A stretch of DNA of 64,000 nt, taken from the NCBI RefSeq assembly GCF_004521985.1, contig NZ_SBHZ01000018.1, forward strand, positions 1 through 64,000, in the 5' to 3' direction. Shown in pieces: positions 24,598 through 32,487 of the stretch. The position numbers and the translations under genes were made by a program. The number at the start of each line of letters is the position of its first letter. Positions within the stretch are counted from its first letter, which is position 1. Under the pieces are notes generated by a model. It was not told the origin of the DNA and did not search any database. It saw only the letters and a list, made by a program, of their open reading frames with translations. The stretch is from Ectopseudomonas khazarica (GTDB lineage Bacteria > Pseudomonadota > Gammaproteobacteria > Pseudomonadales > Pseudomonadaceae).

Positions 24598-27299
24598 ACG
24601 CGCCGGTCGCGCGCCTGGCTGGCGTCGGCCTGCGCTACGGCGAAACCCACGCCCTGCAGCAGATCGACCTGAGCCTGCCGGCACAGCGCATGGTCGGCCT
24701 GATCGGCCCGGACGGCGTCGGCAAGTCCAGCCTGCTGGCGCTGATCGCCGGTGCCCGCAAGCTCCAGGACGGCCAGGTCGAGGTCCTCGGCGGCGACATG
24801 GCCGAGGCTCGGCATCGGCGCAACGTCTGCCCGCACATCGCCTACATGCCGCAGGGCCTGGGCAAGAACCTCTATCCCACCCTGTCGGTGTTCGAGAACC
24901 TCGATTTCTTCGGCCGCCTGTTCGGCCAGGACGCCGCCGAACGCGAACAGCGCATCGACGACCTGCTGCGCAGCACCGGCATGGCCGCGTTCCGCGAACG
25001 CCCAGCCGGCAAGCTGTCCGGCGGTATGAAACAGAAACTCGGGCTGTGCTGCGCGCTGATCCATGATCCCGACCTGCTGATCCTCGACGAGCCGACCACC
25101 GGCGTCGATCCCCTGTCACGCAACCAGTTCTGGGAGCTGATCGAGCGCATCCGCACACAGCGCCCGCAGATGAGCGTGCTGGTGGCCACCGCCTACATGG
25201 AGGAAGCCGAGCGCTTCGACCACCTGGTGGCGATGGACGACGGCCGCGTGCTGGCCGAAGGCAGCCCCGCCGAACTGCGCGAACGCACCGCTTGCGCCAG
25301 CCTGGAGCAGGCCTTCATCGCCCTGCTCCCGGAAGAGCGGCGGCGCGGCCACCAACAGGTACTTATCCCCCCGCTGCAGGGCAGCAGCGAGATCGCCATC
25401 GAGGCCAAGGGCCTGACCATGCGCTTCGGCGACTTCGTTGCCGTCGACCAGGTGTCGTTCCGCATTCGCCGTGGCGAGATCTTCGGCTTCCTCGGCTCCA
25501 ACGGCTGCGGCAAGAGCACCACCATGAAGATGCTCACCGGCCTGCTGCCGGCCAGCGAGGGCGAGGCACTGCTGTTCGGCCAGGCGGTCGACCCGCGTGA
25601 CATGGCCACGCGCAAGCGGGTCGGCTACATGTCCCAGGCGTTCTCCCTGTATGGCGAGCTGACAGTGCGGCAGAACCTGGTGCTGCACGCCCAGCTGTTC
25701 CACGTACCCAGCGCCGAGATCGGCCCACGGGTGGCGCAGATGGCCGAGCGTTTCGACCTCGGCGAGGTCATGGACATGCTCCCCGAGCGTCTGCCGCTGG
25801 GCATCCGCCAGCGCCTCTCGCTGGCCGTCGCGGTGATCCACAAGCCGGAGATCCTGATCCTCGATGAACCGACCTCGGGCGTCGACCCGGTCGCCCGCGA
25901 CGGCTTCTGGCAACTGATGCTCGACCTGTCGCGCCAGGACGGCGTGACCATCTTCATCTCCACCCACTTCATGAACGAGGCGCAGCGCTGCGACCGCATC
26001 TCGCTGATGCACGCCGGCAAGGTGCTCGACAGCGACACGCCGCAGGGGCTGATGGACAAGCGCGGGCTGGACAGCCTCGAAGCCACCTTCATCGCCTACC
26101 TGCAGGAAGCCGTCGGCGAGCAGCCGCTCAGCGAGGCACCACCGTTGCAACAGAAACCCGCACCGCAGCGCCAGCGCTTCAGCCTGCGCCGCCTGTTCAG
26201 CTATGCCCGGCGCGAGGCGCTGGAGCTGCGTCGCGACCCGATCCGGGGCGGCATGGCGCTGCTGGGCACCGTGCTGCTGCTGTTCATCATCGGCTACGGC
26301 ATCAGCCTCGACGTGGAAGACCTGTCCTTCGCCGTGCTCGACCGCGACCAGACCACCACCAGCCAGGAGTATCACCTCAACCTCTCCGGCTCGCGCTACT
26401 TCCTGGAGAAGGCGCCCCTGCGCGACTACGACGAACTGGAGCGACGCCTGCGCGACGGCGACATCAGCCTGGCAGTGGAGATACCGCAGAACTTCGGCCG
26501 CGACCTCAAGCGCGGCGCCAGCCCACAGATCGGCATGTGGATCGACGGCGCCATGCCGACCCGCGCCGAAACCATCAAGGGCTACGTCACCGGCCTGCAC
26601 CAGCATTACCTGGCCGAGCTGGCCCGGCGCTCGCCTCAGCCACAAGCCAGCAGCGCAGCCGAACTGGAAGTGCGCTACCGCTACAACCCGGACGTGGAAA
26701 GCCTCAAGGCCATGGTGCCGGCGGTGATCCCGCTGCTGCTGATGCTGATCCCGGCGATGCTCACGGCACTCGGCGTGGTGCGCGAGAAGGAGCTGGGCTC
26801 GATCATCAACCTCTACGTCACCCCGGTCACCCGCCTGGAATTCCTGCTCGGCAAGCAGTTGCCCTACATCGCCCTGGGGCTGTTCAACTTCATCCTGCTG
26901 GTGCTGCTGGCGGTCACCGTGTTCGACGTGCCGCTCAAGGGCAACCCGCTGACCCTGCTGGCCGGCGCCCTGCTCTACCTGGCCTGCGCCACCGGCCTCG
27001 GCCTGCTCATGTCGACCTTCACCAAGAGCCAGATCGCCGCCGTATTCGGCACCGCCATCGCCACCCTGCTGCCCGCCATCCAGTTCTCCGGGCTGATCTA
27101 CCCGGTGGCTTCGCTGGAAGGCTTCGGCGCGCTGGTCGGCCAGCTCTACCCGACATCGCAGTTCCTGGTGATCAGCCGTGGCCTGTTCTCCAAGGCGCTG
27201 GAGCTACGCGACCTGGCCGGCTATTTCCTCGCCCTGGCACTGACCGTGCCGCTGTTGACCCTGCTCAGCGCCAGCCTGCTGCGCAAACAGGAGGTCTGA
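24594..27299 (+). CDS. RbbA/YhiH-like ABC transporter: two ATPase domains fused to an ABC-2 permease
   Basis: A 901-residue fusion. The first ATPase has Walker A GPDGVGKSS (near residue 40), signature LSGGMKQKL and Walker B LLILDEPTTGVDP. The second has Walker A GSNGCGKST (near 305), a degenerate signature LPLGIRQRLSL in place of LSGGQ, and Walker B ILILDEPTSGVDP. From about residue 540 follows an ABC-2 permease with an N-terminal helix, a large extracytoplasmic domain and five or so C-terminal helices. Together with HlyD and the second permease it forms an envelope export pump. Substrate unknown. Confidence 0.9.
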   Translation: MNAPVARLAGVGLRYGETHALQQIDLSLPAQRMVGLIGPDGVGKSSLLALIAGARKLQDGQVEVLGGDMAEARHRRNVCPHIAYMPQGLGKNLYPTLSVFENLDFFGRLFGQDAAEREQRIDDLLRSTGMAAFRERPAGKLSGGMKQKLGLCCALIHDPDLLILDEPTTGVDPLSRNQFWELIERIRTQRPQMSVLVATAYMEEAERFDHLVAMDDGRVLAEGSPAELRERTACASLEQAFIALLPEERRRGHQQVLIPPLQGSSEIAIEAKGLTMRFGDFVAVDQVSFRIRRGEIFGFLGSNGCGKSTTMKMLTGLLPASEGEALLFGQAVDPRDMATRKRVGYMSQAFSLYGELTVRQNLVLHAQLFHVPSAEIGPRVAQMAERFDLGEVMDMLPERLPLGIRQRLSLAVAVIHKPEILILDEPTSGVDPVARDGFWQLMLDLSRQDGVTIFISTHFMNEAQRCDRISLMHAGKVLDSDTPQGLMDKRGLDSLEATFIAYLQEAVGEQPLSEAPPLQQKPAPQRQRFSLRRLFSYARREALELRRDPIRGGMALLGTVLLLFIIGYGISLDVEDLSFAVLDRDQTTTSQEYHLNLSGSRYFLEKAPLRDYDELERRLRDGDISLAVEIPQNFGRDLKRGASPQIGMWIDGAMPTRAETIKGYVTGLHQHYLAELARRSPQPQASSAAELEVRYRYNPDVESLKAMVPAVIPLLLMLIPAMLTALGVVREKELGSIINLYVTPVTRLEFLLGKQLPYIALGLFNFILLVLLAVTVFDVPLKGNPLTLLAGALLYLACATGLGLLMSTFTKSQIAAVFGTAIATLLPAIQFSGLIYPVASLEGFGALVGQLYPTSQFLVISRGLFSKALELRDLAGYFLALALTVPLLTLLSASLLRKQEV

Positions 27300-28423
27300 T
27301 GGAACGCCTGGCCAATATCCTGCACCTCGGCATCAAGGAACTGCGCAGCCTGCAGCACGACCTGGCGCTGGTGATCCTGATCCTCTGGGCCTTCAGCATG
27401 GGCGTCTATTCGGCCGCCACCAGCCTGCCGGAAAGCCTGCACAACGCCGCCATCGCCGTGGTCGACGAGGACCAGTCGCAACTCTCCGAAAGGCTGATCC
27501 AGGCCTTCCAGCAGCCCTACTTCCGCACGCCGGAGCGCATCGACCTGAGCCAGATGGATCGCGGCATGGACTCCGGCCGCTACACCTTCACCCTGAATAT
27601 TCCGCCGAACTTCCAGCGTGACGTACTGGCCGGCCGCAGCCCGGCGATCCAGCTCAACGTCGATGCCACCCAGGTGAGCATGGCCTTCACCGGCGCCGGC
27701 TACATCCAGAACATCGGCACCAGCGAAGTCGCCGAGTTCGTCCGCCGCTACCGGGGCGACCTGCAGCAGCCCGCCGATCTGGTATTGCGCGTGCAGTTCA
27801 ACCCGAACCTGACCCGCGCCTGGTTCGGCTCGGTGATGGAGGTGATCAACCAGATCACCATGCTCTCGATCATTCTCACCGGCGCCGCCCTGATCCGCGA
27901 ACGCGAGCACGGCACCGTCGAACACCTGCTGGTGATGCCGGTGACGCCGCTGGAAATCATGCTGGCCAAGGTCTGGTCGATGGGCCTGGTGGTGCTGACG
28001 GCAGCGGCGCTGTCGCTGCTGCTGGTGGTGCAGGGCTGGTTGCAGGTACCGATCGAAGGCTCCATCGCCCTGTTCCTGCTGGGCGCGGCGCTGCACCTGT
28101 TCGCCACCACCTCGATGGGCATCTTCTTCGGCACCGTGGCACGCTCGATGCCACAGCTGGGTCTGCTGATCATCCTGGTGCTGCTGCCGCTGCAGATTCT
28201 CTCCGGCGGCACCACACCGCGCGAGAGCATGCCCGAACTGGTACAGCAGATCATGCTGGCCGCACCGACCACCCACTTCGTCGCCCTGGCCCAGGCCATC
28301 CTCTATCGCGGCGCGGGGCTGGCCATCGTCTGGCCGAACCTGCTGGCCATCGTCGGCATCGGCACGCTGTTCTTCCTCGCCGCGCTGAGCCGCTTTCGCA
28401 AGACCCTGGCGCAGATGGCCTAG
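27299..28423 (+). CDS. ABC-2 type permease (YhhJ-like)
   Basis: A 374-residue membrane protein: one N-terminal helix (about residues 20-40), an extracytoplasmic domain (IAVVDEDQSQLSERLI onward) and five to six C-terminal helices. GAALIREREHGTVEHLLVMPVTPLEIMLAKVW (near 195) is the conserved ABC-2 loop. It overlaps the RbbA-like gene by one base (TGATG) and is the last gene of the operon. It is the permease partner of the fused protein. Confidence 0.9.
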   Translation: MERLANILHLGIKELRSLQHDLALVILILWAFSMGVYSAATSLPESLHNAAIAVVDEDQSQLSERLIQAFQQPYFRTPERIDLSQMDRGMDSGRYTFTLNIPPNFQRDVLAGRSPAIQLNVDATQVSMAFTGAGYIQNIGTSEVAEFVRRYRGDLQQPADLVLRVQFNPNLTRAWFGSVMEVINQITMLSIILTGAALIREREHGTVEHLLVMPVTPLEIMLAKVWSMGLVVLTAAALSLLLVVQGWLQVPIEGSIALFLLGAALHLFATTSMGIFFGTVARSMPQLGLLIILVLLPLQILSGGTTPRESMPELVQQIMLAAPTTHFVALAQAILYRGAGLAIVWPNLLAIVGIGTLFFLAALSRFRKTLAQMA

Positions 28424-28446
28424 AAGCAGCAGCAAGCTTCAAGCGG

Positions 28447-28522
28447 CAAGCCACAAGTAGAAGCAGGCACCCTCTTGCAGCTTGTGGCTTGTGGCTTGTG
28501 GCTTGTGGCTTGTGGCTTGTGG
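28447..28522. repeat. Hairpin plus six tandem CTTGTGG units
   Basis: CAAGCCACAAG (28447-28457) is complementary to CTTGTGGCTTG (28481-28491). The right arm is then repeated: CTTGTGG occurs six times head to tail from 28481 to 28522. It lies between convergent genes, 1 bp before the stop of the FliL-like gene. The 7-bp unit is prone to slippage, so copy number probably varies between strains. Confidence 0.85.
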
Positions 28523-28927
28523 CTACTGAATGATCAGGTTGTTGAACAGCAGGTCCTCGACCACGGGCTTGCCTTCTTCCGCGTTGATCGCGTCCTGCAC
28601 CTGCTTGAGCGCCTGCTGGCGCAGGTTCTCGCGGCCATCGGGAGCATTGATGGTCTCGCTGGTCTGGGCCGAGAACAGCAGCACCAGCTGATGACGGATC
28701 AGCGGCTCGTGGTGCTTGACCTGCTCCTCGGCCTCGGTGCCGGTCACGCGCAAGGCGACGTCCGCCTTGAAGAACTTCAGACGGTTGCCCTGGTCGGCCA
28801 GGTTGCCGATCAGGGCAGGCGTCAGGCTGTGGTAGATCGTCGTCGGCACCTCTTCCTTCTTCTCCGAAGACGCCAGGACAGGCAGGCAGATCGACAGGCT
28901 CAGCAACAGGGCGGTCAACAGTTTCAC
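28523..28927 (-). CDS. FliL-like secreted protein
   Basis: A 134-residue protein if the GTG at 28927 is used; that codon has GGAG upstream and gives a signal peptide MKLLTALLLSLSICLPVLA. An ATG at 28969 would put 14 residues in front of the signal. The mature part (YHSLTPALIGNL, LKFFKADVALRVTG, LIRHQLVLLFSAQT, LRQQALKQVQDAIN, LFNNLIIQ) follows the FliL pattern. True FliL has a transmembrane anchor instead and sits in flagellar operons; this orphan copy matches PAO1 PA5233. Role unknown. Confidence 0.75.
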   Translation of the reverse strand: MKLLTALLLSLSICLPVLASSEKKEEVPTTIYHSLTPALIGNLADQGNRLKFFKADVALRVTGTEAEEQVKHHEPLIRHQLVLLFSAQTSETINAPDGRENLRQQALKQVQDAINAEEGKPVVEDLLFNNLIIQ

Positions 28928-29082
28928 GTTCGGCACTCCATCGGGGATGTGCCTAGCATAGCCATCCACACGCCAGCACCCAAGCCCGGCGCTTATGCCG
29001 GGCTATCAGGCGCGGGCATGCTCGTTGACCCATGGCAGGCGCTTCCTACACTGCATGGCACCCTGCAAGAGGAACGCATCTG

Positions 29083-30063
29083 ATGAAAGCCCTGCTGTGC
29101 AAAGCCTTCGGCCCTGCCGACACCCTGGTACTGGAAGACCTGCCAAGCCCCGAACCGAAAAAGAACGAGGTGCTGATCGAGGTCCAGGCCGCCGGGGTCA
29201 ACTTCCCGGACACGCTGATCATCGAAGGCAAGTACCAGTTCAAGCCGCCTTTCCCCTTCGCGCCAGGCGGCGAGGTAGCGGGTGTGGTCAAGGCGGTAGG
29301 CGAGAAGGTCAGCCACCTGCGCAGCGGTGACCGGGTAATGGCCCTGACCGGTTGGGGCGGCTTCGCCGAAGAGGTCGCCGTGCCAGCCTACAACGTGCTG
29401 CCGGTACCGAAGAGCATGGACCTGACCACCGCAGCGGCCTTCGGCATGACCTACGGCACCTCGATGCACGCCCTCAAGCAGCGCGCCAACCTGCAAGCCG
29501 GGGAAACCCTGCTGGTGCTTGGCGCCTCCGGCGGCGTCGGCCTGGCAGCAGTGGAAATCGGCAAGGCCATGGGTGCAAAAGTGATCGCCGCTGCGAGCAG
29601 CGCCGAGAAACTGGAAGTGGCGCGCAAGGCCGGTGCCGACGAACTGATCAACTACAGCGAGCAGAGCCTGAAGGACGAGGTGAAGAAACTCACCGGCGGC
29701 CAGGGCGTGGATGTGATCTACGACCCGGTGGGCGGCACGCTGTTCGAGGAAGCCTTCCGCAGCATCGCCTGGAACGGCCGCTTCCTGGTGGTCGGCTTCG
29801 CCGCTGGCGGCGGCATCCCGGCCCTGCCGGCCAACCTGCCGCTGCTCAAGGGTGCCGCCCTGGTCGGCGTGTTCTGGGGCTCATTCGCCCAGCGCCAACC
29901 GCAGGACAACGCCGACAACTTCCAGCAACTGTTCGCCTGGCACGCCGAGGGCAAACTCAAACCACTGGTGTCGCAGACCTTCCCGCTGGCGCGCGGCGGC
30001 GAAGCGATCGATGCACTCGGCCAGCGTAAGGCGGTGGGTAAAGTGGTGGTGGAGGTGCGGTAG
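29083..30063 (+). CDS. NADPH:quinone oxidoreductase-type MDR enzyme
   Basis: A 326-residue zinc-free medium-chain reductase: MKALLCKAFGPADTLVLEDL, AAGVNFPDTLIIEGKYQ, PFAPGGEVAGVV, and the nucleotide-binding GASGGVGLAAVEIGKAMGA (near residue 145). VIYDPVGGTLFEEAFRSI and the late RKAVGKVVVEV complete the family pattern. It reduces quinones or enoyl-type carbonyls with NADPH; substrate unknown. It corresponds to PAO1 PA5234 and is the last core gene before the CDI island. Confidence 0.88.
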   Translation: MKALLCKAFGPADTLVLEDLPSPEPKKNEVLIEVQAAGVNFPDTLIIEGKYQFKPPFPFAPGGEVAGVVKAVGEKVSHLRSGDRVMALTGWGGFAEEVAVPAYNVLPVPKSMDLTTAAAFGMTYGTSMHALKQRANLQAGETLLVLGASGGVGLAAVEIGKAMGAKVIAAASSAEKLEVARKAGADELINYSEQSLKDEVKKLTGGQGVDVIYDPVGGTLFEEAFRSIAWNGRFLVVGFAAGGGIPALPANLPLLKGAALVGVFWGSFAQRQPQDNADNFQQLFAWHAEGKLKPLVSQTFPLARGGEAIDALGQRKAVGKVVVEVR

Positions 30064-30150
30064 GAGGCGTCGAGCGCACCGGACACGGTTGCACGCAGGT
30101 GTCCAAGGTCGCTCTAGCGGCGGCCTTGGTGGACAGACATCAGGCAATGG
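30064..30150. other. Left boundary of the accessory island
   Basis: Between the oxidoreductase stop and the decayed transposase there is an imperfect hairpin, GTCCAAGGTCGC near 30101 against a complementary GCGGCGGCCTTGGTGGAC ending near 30134, and no gene. Base composition falls to the right. Confidence 0.45.
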
Positions 30151-30303
30151 TCAGAGGACTTGGGTCTGAAGGCATCGGTCAGGTAGCACAGAAATGCTGA
30201 GCTGATCGTGCTGCCCAGCGGCAAACACCACCTGCCGGTTATGCCCTCGCTGCACCACATGATGTGGGTAGTTCGGCAATACAATCCGTCCCATCATTGG
30301 CAT
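30151..30303 (-). pseudogene. Decayed RAYT/TnpA-REP transposase, N-terminal fragment
   Basis: From the ATG at 30303 the frame reads MPMMGRIVLPNYPHHVVQRG, HNRQVVFAAGQ and then diverges, ending after 50 codons. The first 32 residues and the upstream DNA are nearly identical to the intact transposase at 31900-32412. The HUH motif and catalytic tyrosine are lost. It marks the distal end of the orphan toxin/immunity array. Confidence 0.85.
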
Positions 30304-30346
30304 AACGATCTCCTTCCATTGAGACCTTCAGCTTAGTCGGTCAGGT

Positions 30347-30372
30347 GAAAAATAAATCTGTCCCCTTTTCCC
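30347..30372. repeat. Half copy of the RAYT-associated palindrome
   Basis: GAAAAATAAATCTGTCCCCTTTTCCC, the right arm of the 66-bp element, follows the start of the decayed transposase at the same distance as at the intact copy (32455-32480). Confidence 0.85.
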
Positions 30373-30389
30373 TACCGCGGAGTGAAACA

Positions 30390-30416
30390 AATAGCCCCGG
30401 CATTGCCGGGGCTATT
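30390..30416. terminator. Strong bidirectional terminator
   Basis: AATAGCCCCGGC (30390-30401) and GCCGGGGCTATT (30405-30416) form a 12-bp perfect stem with T-rich flanks (TTTT right; TATTTGTTT on the minus strand). It ends the minus-strand immunity gene at 30437. Confidence 0.9.
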
Positions 30417-30436
30417 TTCATTGAGAAGAAGCGACA

Positions 30437-30766
30437 CTACTTATTGTAGTTGAACTCAATACCAAATTTCATTTCATCAACGTCTAATGTGATTACACAC
30501 CCAGACCAAGCCTTCTCTCCAGCGGTCAAATTGTTGGTTGAAAAATAATCTCGCAATTGGACCAGCAAGTCTGTCAGACCTCCTACAGCGCGCCCATCCG
30601 GATCAAACCAACTCAACCCACCAGACTGATTAACATAATCGAACTCATACCTCCCCCCGTCACCCTCTGAGAAAAGCTCCACACGAACTATTATTTCCCT
30701 AGCATCCGCTGGGCCAGCATCAACTAAAAGCTGTCCAATTTTCTGATATAACTCTTGATCGCCCAT
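30437..30766 (-). CDS. Orphan immunity protein, DUF600/YezG-like
   Basis: A 109-residue acidic protein. The N-terminus (MGDQELYQKIGQLLVDAG) and the end (VITLDVDEMKFGIEFNYNK) follow the pattern of YezG/DUF600 immunity proteins, whose C-terminus alternates Asp/Lys/Phe and ends FNIEFDY. The start codon overlaps the stop of a toxin tip (TGATG), the usual toxin-immunity coupling. It shares its type with the protein at 33746-34099. AT-richer than core genes, consistent with acquisition. Family call is from pattern only. Confidence 0.6.
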   Translation of the reverse strand: MGDQELYQKIGQLLVDAGPADAREIIVRVELFSEGDGGRYEFDYVNQSGGLSWFDPDGRAVGGLTDLLVQLRDYFSTNNLTAGEKAWSGCVITLDVDEMKFGIEFNYNK

Positions 30767-30892
30767 CAGACACCACCCGGTGAGTTTTTGAAATCAACAA
30801 TAACAGGGCGACCACCATCAATAGAGTATCTGACAATAAATCTATCAGGCCGCACAGCTGAGCCAGAATAGACAGGCTCAATTTTCAGAACG
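30766..30892 (-). pseudogene. Orphan toxin C-terminal tip (module 6)
   Basis: The frame ending at TGA 30768-30766 reads VLKIEPVYSGSAVRPDRFIV, RYSIDGGRPVIVDFKNSPGG, V. It has no start codon and is cut off exactly where the 66-bp element begins. Stop overlap with the immunity start shows it is the end of a polymorphic toxin. The pattern G-x-VRP-x-x-F-x-V and a following DG recur in the tip at 34108-34207, whose immunity gene is also YezG-like. Confidence 0.7.
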
Positions 30893-30955
30893 AAAAAGGG
30901 GACAGATTTATTTATGACGCAGCACCGTCAGCCTAAAAATAAATTTGCCCCCTTT
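30893..30955. repeat. RAYT-associated palindromic element, copy 1
   Basis: AAAAAGGGGACAGATTTATTT, a loop with TGACGCAGCACCGTCA, and the returning arm AAATAAATTTGCCCCC. The right arm has diverged (TTTGCCCCC for TCTGTCCCC). It abuts toxin tip 6. Confidence 0.9.
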
Positions 30956-30983
30956 CTCTGCTGCCTCCTTTTCCTGAGTATGA

Positions 30984-31008
30984 CAACACCGGCGCAAGAC
31001 CGGTGTTG
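30984..31008. terminator. Hairpin after the 248-residue immunity gene
   Basis: CAACACCGG (30984-30992) pairs with CCGGTGTTG (31000-31008), 8 bp past the stop of the minus-strand gene. No T-run follows, so termination is only probable. Confidence 0.5.
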
Positions 31009-31015
31009 ATGATAT

Positions 31016-31762
31016 TCAAATCGAAGGTTCGTGATTGGTTAGGAAAAAACCTTCTCGAAACAAACTCTTAAGCTCAGCGCGGCGCTTTGAAAATAACGAG
31101 AAATCATCCACCATATCTTGAATGCTATTTGTAACTCTCACCAAGTAGCCATTACCTAATCTCTCAATAGGAAAGCCTGATGCTGCGATTTGATCAGCAT
31201 CAACCTCTTGGGCAAACTCGTCTCCATAAAACATCGCCCAGCCAACATTTGGCACATCGGGCTTCAAGGCCGCATTAAATGACCCTATTTGAAAACTGTT
31301 ATTTCTTTCATGGGGGCCAAGCTCAGGCTCACTGAAGAGATGAAGCATTCCAAGCTGAGGAGGAAATATTTCGCACCACGTCCTGAAGAGCGAATACCAG
31401 TCGATCTTCTCACTGCAAGCAGCGTTTAGGGAAATTGATCCCGGAACGGTTTGCCCGCGAATATTTCGAGATGTATGAACAACACTTCCTGAGGATTTAA
31501 TCGCCTTCTTTCTTCTCCATGCAAAGTCTTGGCGGAAGTCCGACAAAGCGCCGTTGACACGAATGACAGCCTTAGATGCCCAAACACCTTCACACGCAGA
31601 TTTTCCTACAAAAGACTCCGTGAACTTATCTTCATTATGCGAGACCTTCTCCGGAATCAGTAAACTACCGTTCAGGCTCAACGAATCAATGAGCCTTTCG
31701 CCAATGTCCCAATCAATCGTTTCAGCCTTTGTTCTAATTGCAACCTGTATATATGATTTCAT
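31016..31762 (-). CDS. Orphan immunity-type protein, 248 residues
   Basis: A 248-residue soluble alpha/beta protein beginning MKSYIQVAIRTKAETIDWDI. Segments such as WYSLFRTWCEIFPPQLGMLHLFSEPE and VGWAMFYGDEFAQEVD resemble large CDI/T6SS immunity proteins; the Imm52 family (partners of Tox-REase-5 nucleases) is my best guess but is not demonstrated. It follows a toxin tip whose stop lies 6 bp before its start. AT-rich relative to the core. No transmembrane segment or signal peptide. Confidence 0.5.
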   Translation of the reverse strand: MKSYIQVAIRTKAETIDWDIGERLIDSLSLNGSLLIPEKVSHNEDKFTESFVGKSACEGVWASKAVIRVNGALSDFRQDFAWRRKKAIKSSGSVVHTSRNIRGQTVPGSISLNAACSEKIDWYSLFRTWCEIFPPQLGMLHLFSEPELGPHERNNSFQIGSFNAALKPDVPNVGWAMFYGDEFAQEVDADQIAASGFPIERLGNGYLVRVTNSIQDMVDDFSLFSKRRAELKSLFREGFFLTNHEPSI

Positions 31763-31768
31763 AAGCCA

Positions 31769-31861
31769 TCAAAACTTCGCCAAATCGCCCGTAGCGGGGT
31801 TATACCTGTAAATATCACTACCAGTACTTCTCACCTGACGGATGAGCCTCCCTGCGAGGAA
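31769..31861 (-). pseudogene. Orphan toxin C-terminal tip (module 5)
   Basis: The frame ending at TGA 31771-31769 reads FFLAGRLIRQVRSTGSDIYR, YNPATGDLAKF. IYRYNPATG-x-x-A-K-F is a familiar ending of polymorphic toxin domains. No start codon; cut off at the element beginning 31862. Confidence 0.7.
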
Positions 31862-31925
31862 GAAGGGGACAGATTTATTTATGACGCAGCACCGTCAGCC
31901 TAAAAATAAATCTGTCCCCTTTTCC
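31862..31925. repeat. RAYT-associated palindromic element, copy 2
   Basis: Full palindrome with 16-bp arms GGGGACAGATTTATTT and AAATAAATCTGTCCCC. It lies between the intact transposase and toxin tip 5, and encodes the last residues of the transposase. Confidence 0.95.
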
Positions 31926-32412
31926 CTAAGCAGGGGTCTATATCTAACCAATCGCTGTCCGCCTGATCCGTTACCCGCATCCGATGGCTCGACCAGGGAT
32001 AATCAACCGCTTCGGCAACCATGTGGGCTCGAACCGGGTTCAGTTCGATATAGCGACAGCAGGCAAGCAAGTAGGCGTCTGACTCGACGACGCTGGACTT
32101 GTAGCGACTCTCCCAGAGAGTGCCGGTGCGCCCCTCCAGACGATTTCGATAGCGCGTAGCTCGCGCCGCCAGCGCCTTCATCAACTGCCCCAGCCCGGCA
32201 ACAGCTTCACCGGGCGCCAGCAGCAGGTGGACATGATTGGTCATCAGGCAATAGGCGTAAACCTTGACCCCGAAGACATCTTTCAGCTCACGCAGATCAG
32301 AAATGTAACGCTGATAGTCTTGTTCAGCAGCAAACACCACCTGCCGGTTATGCCCTCGCTGCACCACATGATGTGGGTAGTTCGGCAATACTATTCGCCC
32401 CATCCTTGGCAT
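31900..32412 (-). CDS. REP-associated tyrosine transposase (RAYT, Y1/IS200-like)
   Basis: A 170-residue HUH/Y1 nuclease: MPRMGRIVLPNYPHHVVQRG, then RYISDLRELKDVFGVKVYAYCLM with the HUH motif HVH in MTNHVHLLL (near residue 60), GTLWESRYKSSVV and the catalytic tyrosine in CCRYIELNPVRA (near 123). RAYTs cut and rejoin single-stranded REP or palindrome DNA. The protein ends CLGKRGQIYF, where KRGQIYF is encoded by the palindromic element, so the usual C-terminal tail is replaced. It sits inside the toxin-immunity array, flanked by the element on both sides. Confidence 0.92.
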   Translation of the reverse strand: MPRMGRIVLPNYPHHVVQRGHNRQVVFAAEQDYQRYISDLRELKDVFGVKVYAYCLMTNHVHLLLAPGEAVAGLGQLMKALAARATRYRNRLEGRTGTLWESRYKSSVVESDAYLLACCRYIELNPVRAHMVAEAVDYPWSSHRMRVTDQADSDWLDIDPCLGKRGQIYF

Positions 32413-32454
32413 AACGATCTCCTTCCATTAAGACCTGCAGCTTAGTCGATCTGG

Positions 32455-32480
32455 TGAAAAATAAATCTGTCCCCTTTTTC
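32455..32480. repeat. Half copy of the RAYT-associated palindrome
   Basis: GAAAAATAAATCTGTCCCCTTT, the right arm only, lies 43 bp upstream of the transposase start. With the full copy at 31862 it delimits the transposase unit. Confidence 0.9.
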
Positions 32481-32487
32481 TCTTTTA

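Noticed and set aside
31900..32480. The transposase as an ordinary IS200 insertion
   Set aside because: No IS200-type left and right end hairpins or tetranucleotide target were seen; the flanks are the RAYT palindrome, so a RAYT/REP-type system fits better.
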